Assembly: GCF_028858725.1 (NCBI RefSeq) | Contig: NC_084767.1 | Span: 2,903,501 to 2,967,500, forward strand | Source: Colius striatus | Taxonomy: Eukaryota > Chordata > Aves > Coliiformes > Coliidae | Length of the DNA: 64,000 bases | Direction: 5' to 3' | Shown: piece after piece, positions 47,404 through 58,802 of the stretch | Position numbering within the stretch: the stretch's first letter is position 1 | Layout of the letters: each line of letters begins with the position of its first letter | The notes under the pieces: model-generated | The model's database searches: none | Told to the model about the DNA's origin: nothing | What the model saw: the letters and a program-made list of their open reading frames with translations, nothing else | Translations under genes and position numbers: made by a program

Positions 47404-47699
47404 GTAGGTGAAGGTAGAACAGACTTGTCCCTATTCCTTCTTTATGCAGTGCTCATGGTGACTGAGGTGAGAAGCTACTCCCTTCTGTAGGGTGTAGTGC
47501 AGCAGCCACTGGCTTTTTTGCATGCATGTAGCAGCTGGTAAAATGCGTGCTTTCCTCCTCCAGGAGCCCCTTGACTCTCTCCCAGCCTGGCTGGTAGCTC
47601 TCACACCCTTTTTGCCCATATCTCCATACACTAGAAAACTTCTGAGGTGGTTGGAAGTGGGGAAGCCAGAGGTTTCATCTGCCCTTCCCTGTGTTACAG

Positions 47700-47905
47700 G
47701 TGGTGGCCAGCTGAGATTTGCCATCCTAGGACAATTCCTGCCAACATCCAGAAAATGAAACATGACATTGGTGAGTTCCCTGTGCTGTTCTTCGGCTCCA
47801 AGGATTACCTGTGGACCCACCAGGCCCGTGTGTTCCCTTACATGGAAGGTGATGTCAGCAGCAAAGACAAGATGGGGAAAGGCGTGGACGGCATATATAA
47901 GAAAG
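47700..47905 (+). CDS. NSD1: NSD1 exon 16, PWWP domain 2
   Basis: With the previous exon it completes [13 protein letters not shown], then [20 protein letters not shown] and [20 protein letters not shown], the second PWWP. Nearly identical to human. A GGTGAGT at 47769-47775 looks like a donor, but the frame and homology run straight through it. Acceptor GTTACAG, donor AAAG|GTAACT, ending in phase 1. Confidence 0.96.
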
Positions 47906-48469
47906 GTAACTTGTCTTTATCCTGAGAGGTTCTTTTTCTCCTCATTCCTGGTTGGAGAAGTGTTCTTGTAGCAAAGAAAAATGTCTTCTTAGAGCTAGTG
48001 TGAAATTAACTTTGTAGACTGAGCTGCTGTTCATCTTATCCAGCACACTCAAGAGTTTTCATTGGTCTGACTCCCAGAGAGTGAGAAGGGTGTGCAGACC
48101 TTGAGTGCTTCTCCAGCTCTGACACAAACACTCTGAGTGAGCTCTTGTTTTGTCAGCTTCCTCATGTCTAATACAGTCATTACCTGTATATAAAAACACA
48201 CTAGAGAGTTGTGAATGCAGATGCCCAACACTTTGCCCAAAAGCAGGCAAAGCTAGCTGACAGTTGGGGTGCTTCATCACCCACAGGCAGGTCCCTTCCT
48301 GTAACTCCTGTGACTGCCCCACTGCACTGGCTTTTTCTTCCCCCCTCTGGTGAACTTCTACCTCTGATGCCCAGAGCACGTGCACCAGTGAGCATTCGGT
48401 GCACGTTGGCAGCCCAGTTCTGTGTGAGCAGAAGAAGTTCCCCCTAACACAGCCTGTTCTCTCACTTAG
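47906..48469 (+). other. NSD1: NSD1 intron 16
   Basis: GTAACT donor, TCACTTAG acceptor. No recognisable feature. Confidence 0.87.
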
Positions 48470-48582
48470 CTCTTCAGGAAGCTGCAGTTAGATTTGAAGA
48501 ATTGAAGGCACAGAAAGAACTAAGACAGCTTCAGGAAGACAAGAAGAACGACAAGAAACCTCCTCCCTACAAACACATCAAG
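48470..48582 (+). CDS. NSD1: NSD1 exon 17, charged helix after PWWP2
   Basis: It encodes LQEAAVRFEELKAQKELRQL and EDKKNDKKPPPYKHIK. The heptad-like Leu/Ala spacing and dense charge suggest a helix linking PWWP2 to the catalytic part. Conserved with human. Acceptor CACTTAG, donor AAG|GTGAGG, ending in phase 0. Confidence 0.95.
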
Positions 48583-49043
48583 GTGAGGGCCAGTGGGGTG
48601 GGTGAGTGTAGAAGTGTTGAGCCGTCAGTGCAGATGATGTACAGGTACACAGAAACATTCCTACTGTTGGAGTATCTGGCTGCATTTGAAAGTTACCTTG
48701 GTCCTGTTGGTATCTTCAGTCATCTTCCACAGAAAGGATTCATGTATGCACAGAACTGTGTGGGTGCTGGACACCAGTAGTAGTGGTACTCTTGATTTAC
48801 TGTAACAGATCTGGACTTCTCTGTGCTCTTTCATGTCAGCTGTGTGGTGTGAAGAAAGTGTGTCTACCTTAGCAGCTTGGGAAAGAGTGCTAGTAGTACC
48901 AATATGCTCAAGCAGTGTGTGCACCTGATGGGCAAGGCGGGCGTCCCAGGTGGTGTAAGGCAGGAGATGGTCAGGGTGGGATAGAGTAGAGCTGCATGGA
49001 GGATGGCAACCCACAGTGTCTTGTTTCATCTCTGGTGTTGCTT

Positions 49044-49090
49044 TATATCTCTTTCTGTCTATATCTCTTTCTGCCTATATCTCTTTTCAG
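49044..49090 (+). repeat. 16-bp tandem repeat TATCTCTTTCTGTCTA, about three copies
   Basis: TATATCTCTTTCTG occurs three times in succession with small changes at a period near 16 bases. The last copy grades into a false acceptor (CTCTTTTCAG). Confidence 0.85.
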
Positions 49091-51004
49091 TCTTAGTGAC
49101 TGAAGAGAAGTACTAAAGCAGATGCATGTGCTGTGAAATATCCTCCCTTTTGCTGAGTTTTGGGGAACTTTTCATGTTTAGGGCTGTATTTTGAGGTAGA
49201 ATGGAGCAGCAATAGTAGTCCTACAGGATAACCATCACTTGAGAGGAGAGGCAGGGTCAGGCCGGTACATGTGTGAGATGTGGCTCCAGACTGAGCAAAA
49301 ACCCAGGGACTCTGGGACTGTGTTCTTTTTTTATTGCCTCTGCCATCTCCTTTCCCTTTTTAAACTGTCAAAGCTTAACTGATTGCTGTCACTTACTGTT
49401 TCTAACTGGATTTCTAGGCAGATATATCCTGCATGAGTTACTGTACAGTGTACAGAATAGAACTGAATGCTGTGACAGCAGTATGGGCCAAACCGGTTCA
49501 GTGGAGGAAATACAGTTTCTCATTAGAGGTATTTGTAAGCCTGTCTCCAGCTGCAACATGAGGAACTCTGGAAGCAGTTTACAGCTTGGAAATACTCTTT
49601 TTCTGTAAATAACAACAGTTGTGGTCATTAGCCACAGCAGCTCTTTGTGCAGATATGAGTGCAAGTGCAAGCTGTTAGTCTGTGTGAAAGCAGTTTGCAG
49701 GAGCATGCTTCAGGGTAGAATAGCCAAAAGTGGCTGTGTCTACTCCCATCCTGGCCTTCTAAGAGGATCAGCATCTTGGGATCTATCCCAAGCAATGCCA
49801 ACATGAGAGGCTGCTGCAAAACGCGTTTGGGATCCTGTATCACATCAGAGTTGTAGCTAGTTCAAGCATCACCCTGTTTTGGAGCTGGTTTTGTACCAGC
49901 AGTGCCTCAGAGAGCAGAGCAGGGCTGCTGGGCATGTATGTTTGTCCTCAGGCACTGTGGCAGCATGGACTCCTCTGTCTGCCCAATGATGGACAGTCCT
50001 AGTCCTGCAAGTCTCCTCGTTGGTAAAGAAATGATGAGCTGACAGTTTGAGTAGGAGATGGGAGGCAGCAGAGGAGAACAGAGAGTGACAGGAAAGGTCA
50101 GAGGTGGGAGGCACTACTGGGAGGAAGGGAGGACTGTGCTGAAGAGATTAATTAGGAGTTTCTGCAGGGTTTGCTTTTAAACAAAGGAGAAGAATCAGGG
50201 CTAGACCAGCCCCAGGCAGGCTGCCAGCACTGAAACTTTGCTGTGTGGGTGGGACTAGATAAATTATATAGGGCCTGGATTAGTTTTGTTAAACAATCGC
50301 CTCTTTTCCTGTTCTGGGAGAAGGGAGTGGATGGTATCTCATCTGGGCAAGGAACAGCAAGAAGATTTTCTTCAGTGTCAGTGTCTGAAGACCTGACTCT
50401 CTGTTGCCTGTTTTTCAGCATTGGCTGCCTTTAACCAAAACCGAAGAATCCTCCTCATGCCACAGACTATGCCAATCACTTCTTCAGCTGGTGCTGCACT
50501 CCAGTCCCTTCCAGAGAGAGCTCCTTGGCTTAACTCTGAGCTCCTCTTTGAGCCTTCCAACCCCACTTTGCTTAGTTTTTCTTATATGTCTGCAAGCCAA
50601 TTGAGTAAGGGGCTGACTGCTTGTGGTGACTTGGTGCATACGTAAGCCTACTGTACTCTGTCACAGACTTGCCCACCTCATAGTGACAACTGAGAGCACA
50701 ACAGAGCTTAAAGGTGACAGATTCAAAAAGGAAAAGGACCTGACACTCAGAGACTGGAGAAGGTGCTGTTTCAGGCAGAAAATTGTTTAGTGTTGGTCAC
50801 AGGTCTGGTGTGCAGTCTGGGCTGGATGTAGTCAAAGTGGTGATGGAAGGGGGACACTTGGCAGCCTCTCCCCATCAGGGGTCACAGAATACACACTGCA
50901 CCAGGTGATGCTAATGGAGGACCTGCATCCTCCTTAGCTCTTCCCTCTGCCTGTATACCTCTTGAAATAGCATGCCTAGAAATACATACATCCTTGAACT
51001 TGTG

Positions 51005-51500
51005 TCATGGAATCACAGAGTCATAAGGTTGGAAGGGACCTCTAGAGATCATCCAGCCCAGCCCCATGCTAAAGCAGGTTCCCCTTCATCAGGTCACTCA
51101 AGAACACATCCAGGGGGATTTTGCAAACATCCAGAGAAGGAGCCTCCACACCATCCCTGGGCAGCCTGTGCCAGGGCTCCCTCATCCTTACAGGAAAGAA
51201 GCTTAGTCCTCTTTAAGTGGAACTTCTTGTGTTCCAGTTTATGTCCATTACCCTTTGTCCTGTCGCTGGATATTGCAGAAAAAAGTGTCGCCCCATCCTC
51301 CTGACACCCACCCTTCAGGTACTTAACGAGTGTTGATGAGGTCCCCCTTCAGTCTTCTCTTTTCTAGGCTAAACAGGCCCGGGTCCTGCAGCTTTTCCTC
51401 TTAAGGGAGATATTCCAGTCCCCACATTATCTTAGCAGCCCTCTACTGGGCTCTCTCTGGAAGTTCCTTGTCTCTCTGGAGCTGGGGAGCCCAGAACTGT
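51005..51500 (-). mobile_element. CR1 LINE fragment, 5'-truncated, in intron 17
   Basis: The + strand shows the reverse complement of the CR1 3' end: GAATCACAGAGTCATAAGG, then GGTTGGAAGGGACCTCTAGA and GATCATCCAGCCCAGCCCC, followed by the CR1 body (GGGCAGCCTGTGCCAGGGCT; CCTTTGTCCTGTCGCTGG). The element therefore lies on the - strand with its 3' end at 51005. Only the last 500 or so bases remain, coding for the decayed C-terminus of the CR1 reverse transcriptase ORF plus its 3' UTR. Confidence 0.93.
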
Positions 51501-51630
51501 CTTTCTCCTCCTGGCTGTAACTAACTCACGCCGCAGCCTGGCAGCTCATAGGCAAAGGCTGAGTATAGAAGCGTGCCTGTCAGTATAACCCATTGTTCTT
51601 ACGAGCTCACATCCTCCCTGTGCATTCAAG

Positions 51631-51900
51631 GTGAACCGGCCGGTGGGTAAGGTGCAGATCTTCACTGCAGACCTGTCTGAGATACCACGTTGCAACTGCA
51701 AACCAACAGATGAGAACCCGTGCGGGCTGGACTCGGAGTGCATCAACCGCATGCTGCTGTACGAGTGCCACCCCTTGGTGTGCCCGGCGGGGGAGCGCTG
51801 CCAGAACCAGTGCTTCTCCAAGCGCCAGTACCCCGAGGTGCAGATCTTCCGCACGCTGGCACGAGGCTGGGGCCTGCAGGCCAAAACAGACATCAGAAAG
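51631..51900 (+). CDS. NSD1: NSD1 exon 18, AWS domain and start of SET
   Basis: A 270-base exon, phase 0 on both sides (residues 1809-1898). It encodes [15 protein letters not shown], then the AWS zinc-binding cysteines ([28 protein letters not shown]), then the SET opening [13 protein letters not shown] with the cofactor-binding GWG motif. The AWS domain is required for activity in this family. CR1 elements in the same orientation lie in both flanking introns. Acceptor ATTCAAG, donor AAG|GTACCT. Confidence 0.97.
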
Positions 51901-53558
51901 GTACCTACCTTCTCTCTGCATGTCCTTTCCTCTTGACACTTTCAGTGTTGTTTTCAATGGATTTTCAGAGTTTGAAGAAGACTTTTTGCCATAGAATGCC
52001 ATTTAGGGGGGGAAAAAATGGATGGATTTAACTTTTCCAACCCTGACAAGAATGTTTGGGCTCAGCTAACCAAGAAAATGGCTTACATGTTGACATCCCA
52101 CAGGGTAAGATAGATGGTCGCTCGATCTGTCTGTTTGTATGGACAGTGGGCTTTGAGTACACCAGAACATTGGCCTGAAGACTGTGCTCAGGATTTCCAG
52201 ATGGTAGGGTTGGAAGGGACCTTTAGAGATCATCCAGTCCAACGCCCCTGCAGAAGCAGGGTCACCTAGATCAGGTCGCATAGGAACGTGTCCAGGTGGG
52301 TCTTGAAGACCTCCAAGGAAGGAGACTCCACAACCCCTCTGGGCAGCCTGTGCCAGGGCTCCCTCACCTCAACAGTAAAATAGTTTTTTATTATGTTTAA
52401 GTGGAACTTTTTGTGTTCCAGCTTCATCCCGTCACCCCTTGTCCTGTTACTAGCTACTGTAGAAAAGAGGGATGTCCCAACCTCCTGACACTCGCCCTTT
52501 AGATATTTATACATGTTAATAAGATTCCCCCCTCAGTCTCCTCCAGACTAAACAGCCCCAGTTCCTGCAGCCTTTCCTCCTATGAAAGATGTTCCAGTCC
52601 CCTGATCATCTTGGTGGCCCTGCACTGGCCTCTCTCCAGCACTTCCCTGTCCCTCTTGAGCTGAGGAGCCCAGAACTGGACACAGTACTCCACATGAAGC
52701 CTCACCAGGGCATAGAGATAGCTAACATAATTGCTGAAACTGGTATCTCCAGATAAAACACTTGTATGTATTTTTTAAATCCAGAGAACAGCAATTCGGT
52801 GGACACATGGTCTGTCCTGAAGGAAGAAGGTTAAAGCAAAGAGAACCCAAAGCTAAAAAAGGATGAAGTGAAACGGGGTGATCAGTATGGTGGGAGAAGG
52901 ATGCCTGAAAAAGGAGTGAGGGCAGCATGCTGTTAGGGAAGAAGGCTTGATAGCAGAAAGATAATGTGAGTCTGTTCTGTTCAGGCTCTGCTGCCTGCTG
53001 TGCTGTGGGTTAGATCTCTGCCATTCCATGCACCTGTTAACCTTTCACTTTCCCCATACAGTCTGGAAACAACAGTCCATCATTTAATGCAACACTTGTT
53101 AGCCTTGGTGGAGCAGAGCTGGGGTTCCCTCTAGAGGGCTAAAGTACAGTCGCTGTGGTACTTCACTGCTAGAAAGTTCCCTGTAGAGCAGGTGCTCTAT
53201 GTGCATCATGCTGCTCCATGTGGTTGGTCACCAAAGGGCTATTGTTTCCAACTGGAATGCAGTTACTCTTGCAGCTAACTTTGTGTTGTCCCTCAATGTT
53301 ATTTCTGTCCATATCACAAAGAACAATCTGGTGACCATTGTTGCTTTAATTTAGTTCAAGTCCTTTGCTGAGCATGTAGAAAGGATGTATGGTTCAGGGC
53401 TCTTAGTGAAGATTATAGGTCAAACTGGCTGCAAAGCACAGAGGAAGATTTGTATGAAAAGGTTTCCACAAAGGAAACAGGAACTCAGTATCAGCACAAA
53501 GGTGAGTGTCCCTCCATCCTGGAAGGAATTTGTCTCATCAGCTTGTTCTCTCTGGCAG
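51901..53558 (+). other. NSD1: NSD1 intron 18, with CR1
   Basis: GTACCT donor, TCTGGCAG acceptor. A - strand CR1 fragment occupies 52200-52719, about 300 bases past exon 18. The rest is unremarkable. Confidence 0.88.
52200..52719 (-). mobile_element. CR1 LINE fragment, 5'-truncated, in intron 18
   Basis: Same orientation as the copy in intron 17. GGGTTGGAAGGGACCTTTAG and GATCATCCAGTCCAACGCCC mark the 3' end; CACAGTACTCCACATGAAGC is near its 5' break. The minus-strand reading at 52266-52514 keeps a recognisable CR1 ORF2 C-terminus (KLEHKKFHLNIIKNYFTVEV; HRLPRGVVESPSLEVFKTHL). It is better preserved than the intron 17 copy. Confidence 0.94.
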
Positions 53559-53675
53559 GGTGAATTTGTTAATGAGTATGTTGGGGAGCTGATTGATGAA
53601 GAGGAGTGCCGAGCCCGAATCCGCTATGCTCAAGAGCATGACATCACCAATTTCTACATGTTGACACTGGATAAG
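53559..53675 (+). CDS. NSD1: NSD1 exon 19, SET domain, middle part
   Basis: It encodes [20 protein letters not shown] and [17 protein letters not shown], practically identical to human NSD1. It is 117 bases, phase 0 to 0. Skipping would keep the frame but remove the SET core. Acceptor CTGGCAG, donor AAG|GTATGT. Confidence 0.97.
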
Positions 53676-54967
53676 GTATGTGGAAGGAATTTCTCTTGTC
53701 AGGATGCTAGACAGAAGTAAAGCAATTGCAGGAAGGTTTGACAGTGGTCTTCTCCAGCAAACAAAAAGGTACTAAGAGTTGCTCATGACCTGGTCTACGT
53801 TTTCTGAGAGAAGGCAAAAAGAATGGACTGGAAGTGCAGTAGAGAAGCTTCAGGTTGGATAATGGGATTAGAAGGAAAATGTGAACCAACTTCTTTGGAG
53901 GTTATTCAAAAAAGGTGAGGCAGTTGTCTGTAACCTCGGGGTCTTTCTTAGAAAACTGAACCCTGGAGAGTCATGAACTGGGCTGGTGTGTGCCAGAGAA
54001 GGCATCAGCCCTGAGATGTGCAAGTAGTAGGCACGGGGAGACCTTTGTTTAAGTTCAGACCCCAGGTCTTGCAGATTTAAGTAGAGGAGAGGAGACTCCT
54101 CAGTGGGTCCTGGAGGCCAGGTTGTTGGTGTGAGCTCCTGACTTTCAGTGGTAAGTAGTTTTGTCAGCTGCTTTTTTACGCTTTGTCACTCAATCTTAAA
54201 AAGACTAGAAGGAAACCTTGAAAGCAGGCATAGGAAGAAGCTGTTGAGTGTGGGATGGGATAACCATGTGACTGCTTTCTGGCTTTCCCTTCTTCATGCC
54301 AGAAAGTCACACTGACCATGTCTTGTACTCCTTGGCTGATGGATGAGAGCAGGGACAAAACCAAGTGGGAATATGTCCCTCATTATTACAAACTCATATC
54401 TCAGTTGCAGCAGCCCTCTCCACTCTGCTGCCACCTAGCAAATGTTAGTGTACTGTACAGAACTGTGACTCACACATCACATACTGTGCCTGTTTTCCTT
54501 CTCTACATTGATGTACAAGAAAAAGGAACTGATGTTTTACTGTTAAGCAGAAGTTGGGCTCTGTAACTGCAGGCACTGCTGTGGAAGTGTGCTGGTGTGT
54601 TTATCCAGTACTAACACACCAGGGAGAGCTCACTGCTCAGAAAGCAGCTGTACAGTGCTTTCCTGGCCCTTTGGCAGCCCACATGTCTATGAAGAGGAGG
54701 AGGATGTTGTGCAGGAGACTGTATTGCCATAGGATCTGCCAGCTCCGACCAGAGACATCAGTATGTGGAACCTGGTTGGGTTTCTGTGGATTGTCCAGGC
54801 AACAGCTGTCCCTTGTGCTCCCTTGAGCTCCAGTGCTTTGCAAGTGTCATCAGATGCCTCCATGGTCACACTCCTCACTACTGAATAATGCATTCCTGGT
54901 ATCTGTGCAGGAAATGACACCTTATTAAATGTGTTTTTCGGTGGTATTTTCACTTACTCAATTGCAG
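53676..54967 (+). other. NSD1: NSD1 intron 19
   Basis: GTATGT donor, AATTGCAG acceptor. No recognisable feature. Confidence 0.88.
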
Positions 54968-55109
54968 GATCGAATCATTGATGCTGGGCCAAAGGGCAAT
55001 TACGCTCGGTTCATGAACCACTGCTGCCAGCCGAACTGTGAGACACAGAAATGGTGTGTGAACGGCGACACGCGCGTCGGGCTCTTCGCAATTGTAAATA
55101 TCAAAGCTG
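54968..55109 (+). CDS. NSD1: NSD1 exon 20, SET catalytic core with NHxCxPN motif
   Basis: It encodes [20 protein letters not shown] then [20 protein letters not shown] is the S-adenosylmethionine and zinc-associated signature of SET enzymes. All catalytic-motif residues are present, so the enzyme looks active. Small changes against human (KWC for KWS, IVN for LSD) lie outside the motif. Acceptor TTGCAG, donor GCTG|GTAAGA, ending in phase 1. Confidence 0.97.
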
Positions 55110-55512
55110 GTAAGAACCCCACTGTCAGTACCTGCAGTTAAAAGTGTCTCCTGGGAGGAAACGGGAGGGTTTGTAGCTGTAGATTTTTGTTCTCACATAG
55201 GCATTCGTTGGACTTGTCACCAGCACTGACATAATGACACACACACATCTGTGCTATAAATGGAGGGTCGCAGTTCAGATTTATAGGGCCAAGAAATGGA
55301 ATTCAGCATGCCACAGCGTGGGGTCAAATGCCCTTTTCAGTGGGGTTGCACTGAGTTCTCAACCCAGGCAGATCTATCACAGTTGTTACCCTTGTGTACT
55401 TACTACAGTCATTTGCAGCAATACATTTCCAAAGTACTTGTACTTGAGCAGTAAGATATCCTGCCCCACAGCTCATTACAACTTGCTTGGTTTTGATCTG
55501 CTTTTGTGCCAG
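55110..55512 (+). other. NSD1: NSD1 intron 20
   Basis: GTAAGA donor, TGTGCCAG acceptor. No recognisable feature. Confidence 0.88.
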
Positions 55513-55619
55513 GGACGGAGCTGACTTTCAACTACAACCTGGAGTGTTTGGGAAACGGAAAGACCGTTTGTAAATGTGGTGCCCCAAATTGCAGTGGCTT
55601 CCTAGGAGTGAGGCCAAAG
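55513..55619 (+). CDS. NSD1: NSD1 exon 21, end of SET and post-SET
   Basis: It encodes [19 protein letters not shown], which contains the SET-domain catalytic Tyr region, and the post-SET zinc motif [13 protein letters not shown]. Identical or nearly so to human. Acceptor TGCCAG, donor AAG|GTATGA, ending in phase 0. Confidence 0.97.
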
Positions 55620-58597
55620 GTATGACCTCTCCTTTAAGCTTTTGTTCTTCTCAGTCACCTCTTTGCATGGATGTGTGTCATTTGTTGCAGAAGGTTAATC
55701 CCGGTTGCAGTGTGGCCAGGAGAATGCTGCTTGAAATGAGTTGAATATTCAAGTTTTCATTCTGAAGAGATCTTTGACCTCAATTATTAGAGCTGCTCTA
55801 AGTGATGGCAGGAAATTGTACTTTTCACCAACAGAGTAAATTATTTTTTAACGGGTTTTCTGCTTTTTATCCTGGCAATTTCCATTGCACTTAGAGGAGC
55901 AAGGGACAGGCATGGGAAAGACTTCCATCAGGTAACAGAGACCAGGGCTCGACCCATTTCCTAGGTAAAGGCCTGAATAAATTGTGAGCATGCATGGAAA
56001 GCCAGCAAACTTGTATGCCTTCAGACTAGAGTAGCTTTAAAGCCAGAAGCTACATGACCATCTTTACTGCAGTAAAAAAGCTCCTTGTTTTCTCCTTCTT
56101 TTAATTGAGTGACTCAAGTTTACACATCAGACAGGAATAAGAAATTTGCCCGAGATGTAGTAGAAATATCACTAGCTTTTAGCACTCACTGACTTGAGAG
56201 AGCTTCATTTTGTAACTGTAATGTTACAGTAACAAGAATTGATTTCAATTACCTCCTTGTGTGAACTGGTTCTTACTGGGGAAAGGAAACAACAGGAGCA
56301 GTTGGCCAAGTTCACAGCTGTCACCAGCTAAATCTATGTCTCAGCTGTTGATTTGTTTCCTGAGCTTCACTAAATCAGTCTGTAATCCTCCTGCTCTGGC
56401 ATGTAGCTTACCCACAGTGAAGGGTTAAAAGTTCCAGCACACAGTTGTTAAGCCCCATCAGTATATAGGGAAGGTAAGAAGAATTAACTTGTGATTAACA
56501 AAAAAATGAATGTCTCTGGAAGCTGTCAGATGAGGGGAATTGCACATCTGATGCATTTAGTTCTTTAAAGTTCAGTTGATTTTGTGCTGCCCCTGTGTTA
56601 TACGTGGCCTGACTGTAGGTTTTGGCCTGAAATTGTAGGTTGCATGATGAAAATCAGAGAAAGGTCCCTTTACTTGGCTTAAATGTTGTGATGCCTGAGG
56701 CGACTCATTCCATCTTGATGAGATGGACTCGGAAACAATACCCAAGAAAACAGTGCCTTGCATTTTTAGAGCTTCCTGAAGATACCTCGAGACAAAACTG
56801 ATTATACTCAAGTTCACTCTTAAAAGTGACCTTTTTAACTGGGAGTGTGGAAGCTTTGGGAGTCTATTGTACTGCAGTAAGTGGGAATCACTTAGTTCAG
56901 CTGTTAGACTTTGCTTAGACATTCAAATTAGCTGTGAAAGGTTTTCCTTGTTCTCTTTGTTAATTAGATGGCCAGGTACTAGGTGCTGAGAATGGATGGA
57001 ATAGTTCAGGTGGAGTGATTGCATTTTCAGTGATAAGAAAGGCTTGATTTGTCCCCATTGTCACTGTGGGTGATGGTTTGAAAACAGAAATACCCACATG
57101 TGAAGGGAAAGGAAACAGTCAAGAGATGTACCTCCCTGGTGGCAGGATGGCTGGGCACCCAGCACTCCTGCTGAGTTCTCAAATCCCAGGCCTAGAGACA
57201 AAGATTTCTAAATGCTTTGGTGGTTTTTGGTTTTAATCCTGATAGGAGAGGGATGAACACAGTGCCCAATATTTATGCAGAATAAAGGATACAAAAAGTG
57301 TACCCATAGACATGGTCCCAGCACACAGGTGTTCTGCCTGGAGAGTGCATACTGGGACACAAAGGTGTGTGCAAAACAGCATAAAATTTAGCTCGTGTCT
57401 GTTTAAAGAAACTGAACTAAGAGAGCTTTGATAAGGTCACTGGCTGGGGACAGGTAGCAGCATCTTTGTGGAATTGAGTGCTGGGGAGGTTTAGCCTGGA
57501 GAGGATCCAGGCTGAGGTCTGAGCTTGAAGGGAGGAGGAGGAAGCCTGAGGCCAGAGTAGAGAGCACTTAAGCTGTTTAGATATCAGTCTCGGGACCAGT
57601 TGTCCTTAGTTCGTTGCTGCTGTAGCACAGCTGTCTGGAATTGTGGTAATTGAACTGTACTGATGGCATAAAGATGTCAGATATCATGGGTGTGGGAGCA
57701 GGAGAGGATGGGGCAGTTGTAAAGGGAATAACAGGGTATAACTGGGAATAGAGCTCAGAAATTCGGTACAACAGTGAGGGTGATGGCAGAAGAGATCTGC
57801 TGAGGGAAGGTCGTCAACAAGCAGTCGTGGTGGTGAGGGAGCTGTGTGCAGTCCAGCTGCTGCAGGCTGAGCTGTGAAAAAGGCTGGTGGTGCTTTGGGA
57901 AGGACTCCCTGTTCTTTGGGAGAAGCGTTGATGGCCTGTGAGGCATCAGCTGAAGTAGTGTGTGTGATTCTGTGACTTGTGCTGGGGAGAAATAAGCTCA
58001 ATAGGGACAGGGAGAAGCCATTAGGAAGACGGAGGGTGCAGGCCATGAAAGTGTTTGCTTTTGGGGAAGGGGAGTGTGTCCTGATGGTTACTGCAAGGAG
58101 AAGGAAAAAGTTCTGCTGGAAAAGAGCAGCATTGAGCCAAGAACAGATAGGTCTAAAGAGATCACAAATGAATTCAGAGTGAAAATGGAAAGAGGAATAT
58201 CAAAAAGTGCAGGAAGGCCTGAGAGACTCCTCACTGAGCCACGGGCGCAAGGAGACCTGACTGCTGTGACTGAGGTCCTGAGGAGTCTGAGAGGTGGCAC
58301 AAGCTCAATGACACCAGGCAGGCCCTGGCCTCTCACTCTGCTGTTGCTGGCTGTCTCTTTGCCATGTTTAACCAGGCTTTGGTGCTGGGCTTCCAGGCTC
58401 TTCCAGAAAACCCTCCAAAACAGCCAACTATGTGCCATAGTAAATTGGTTGCCAGCTATCGAGCAGCGCTGCAGTCACGCTACGTATGTTTGAGGTGGGG
58501 TTTTTATTTGCAGGTGTTGCAGTTATCCCAATTGTAGCAGGAAGGGAACAGATGGAAGGGGCAGGGACTGCATTGACTGACATTGTCTCTCCTGCAG
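55620..58597 (+). other. NSD1: NSD1 intron 21 (3.0 kb)
   Basis: GTATGA donor, CTCCTGCAG acceptor. No repeat, RNA gene or coding sequence recognised. Confidence 0.86.
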
Positions 58598-58802
58598 AGC
58601 CAGCCCAACCTCACGGAGGAGAAATCCAAGAAGCTGAAAAGACGGCCGCAGATGAAGCGCAGGTCGCAGGCCGAGGTGATGAAGGAGCGAGAGGATGAGT
58701 GTTTCAGCTGTGGGGACGGAGGGCAGCTGGTTTCTTGTAAGAAGTCAGGCTGCCCCAAGGTGTACCATGCAGACTGCCTCAACCTGACCAAGAGACCTGC
58801 AG
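58598..58802 (+). CDS. NSD1: NSD1 exon 22, PHD finger 5
   Basis: It encodes a basic linker (EEKSKKLKRRPQMKRRSQAE) and the first part of the C-terminal PHD (DECFSCGDGGQLVSCKKSG, CPKVYHADCLNLTKRPAG). In mammals this PHD with the next C5HCH finger binds the repressor NIZP1. Acceptor CCTGCAG, donor GCAG|GTCAGT, phase 0 to 1. Confidence 0.96.

Larger units (their letters stand above)
48583..51630 (+). other. NSD1: NSD1 intron 17, with CR1 and a short tandem repeat
   Basis: GTGAGG donor, CATTCAAG acceptor. It contains the TATCTCTTTCTG repeat (49044-49090) and a - strand CR1 (51005-51500) that ends only about 130 bases before exon 18. Confidence 0.88.

Noticed and set aside
47769..47775. GGTGAGT as an exon 16 donor
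   Set aside because: The open frame and near-identity to human PWWP2 continue through it to the donor at 47906.
52266..52514. 82-codon minus-strand open frame as a host gene
   Set aside because: Its sequence is the decayed C-terminal part of CR1 ORF2, inside a truncated LINE.
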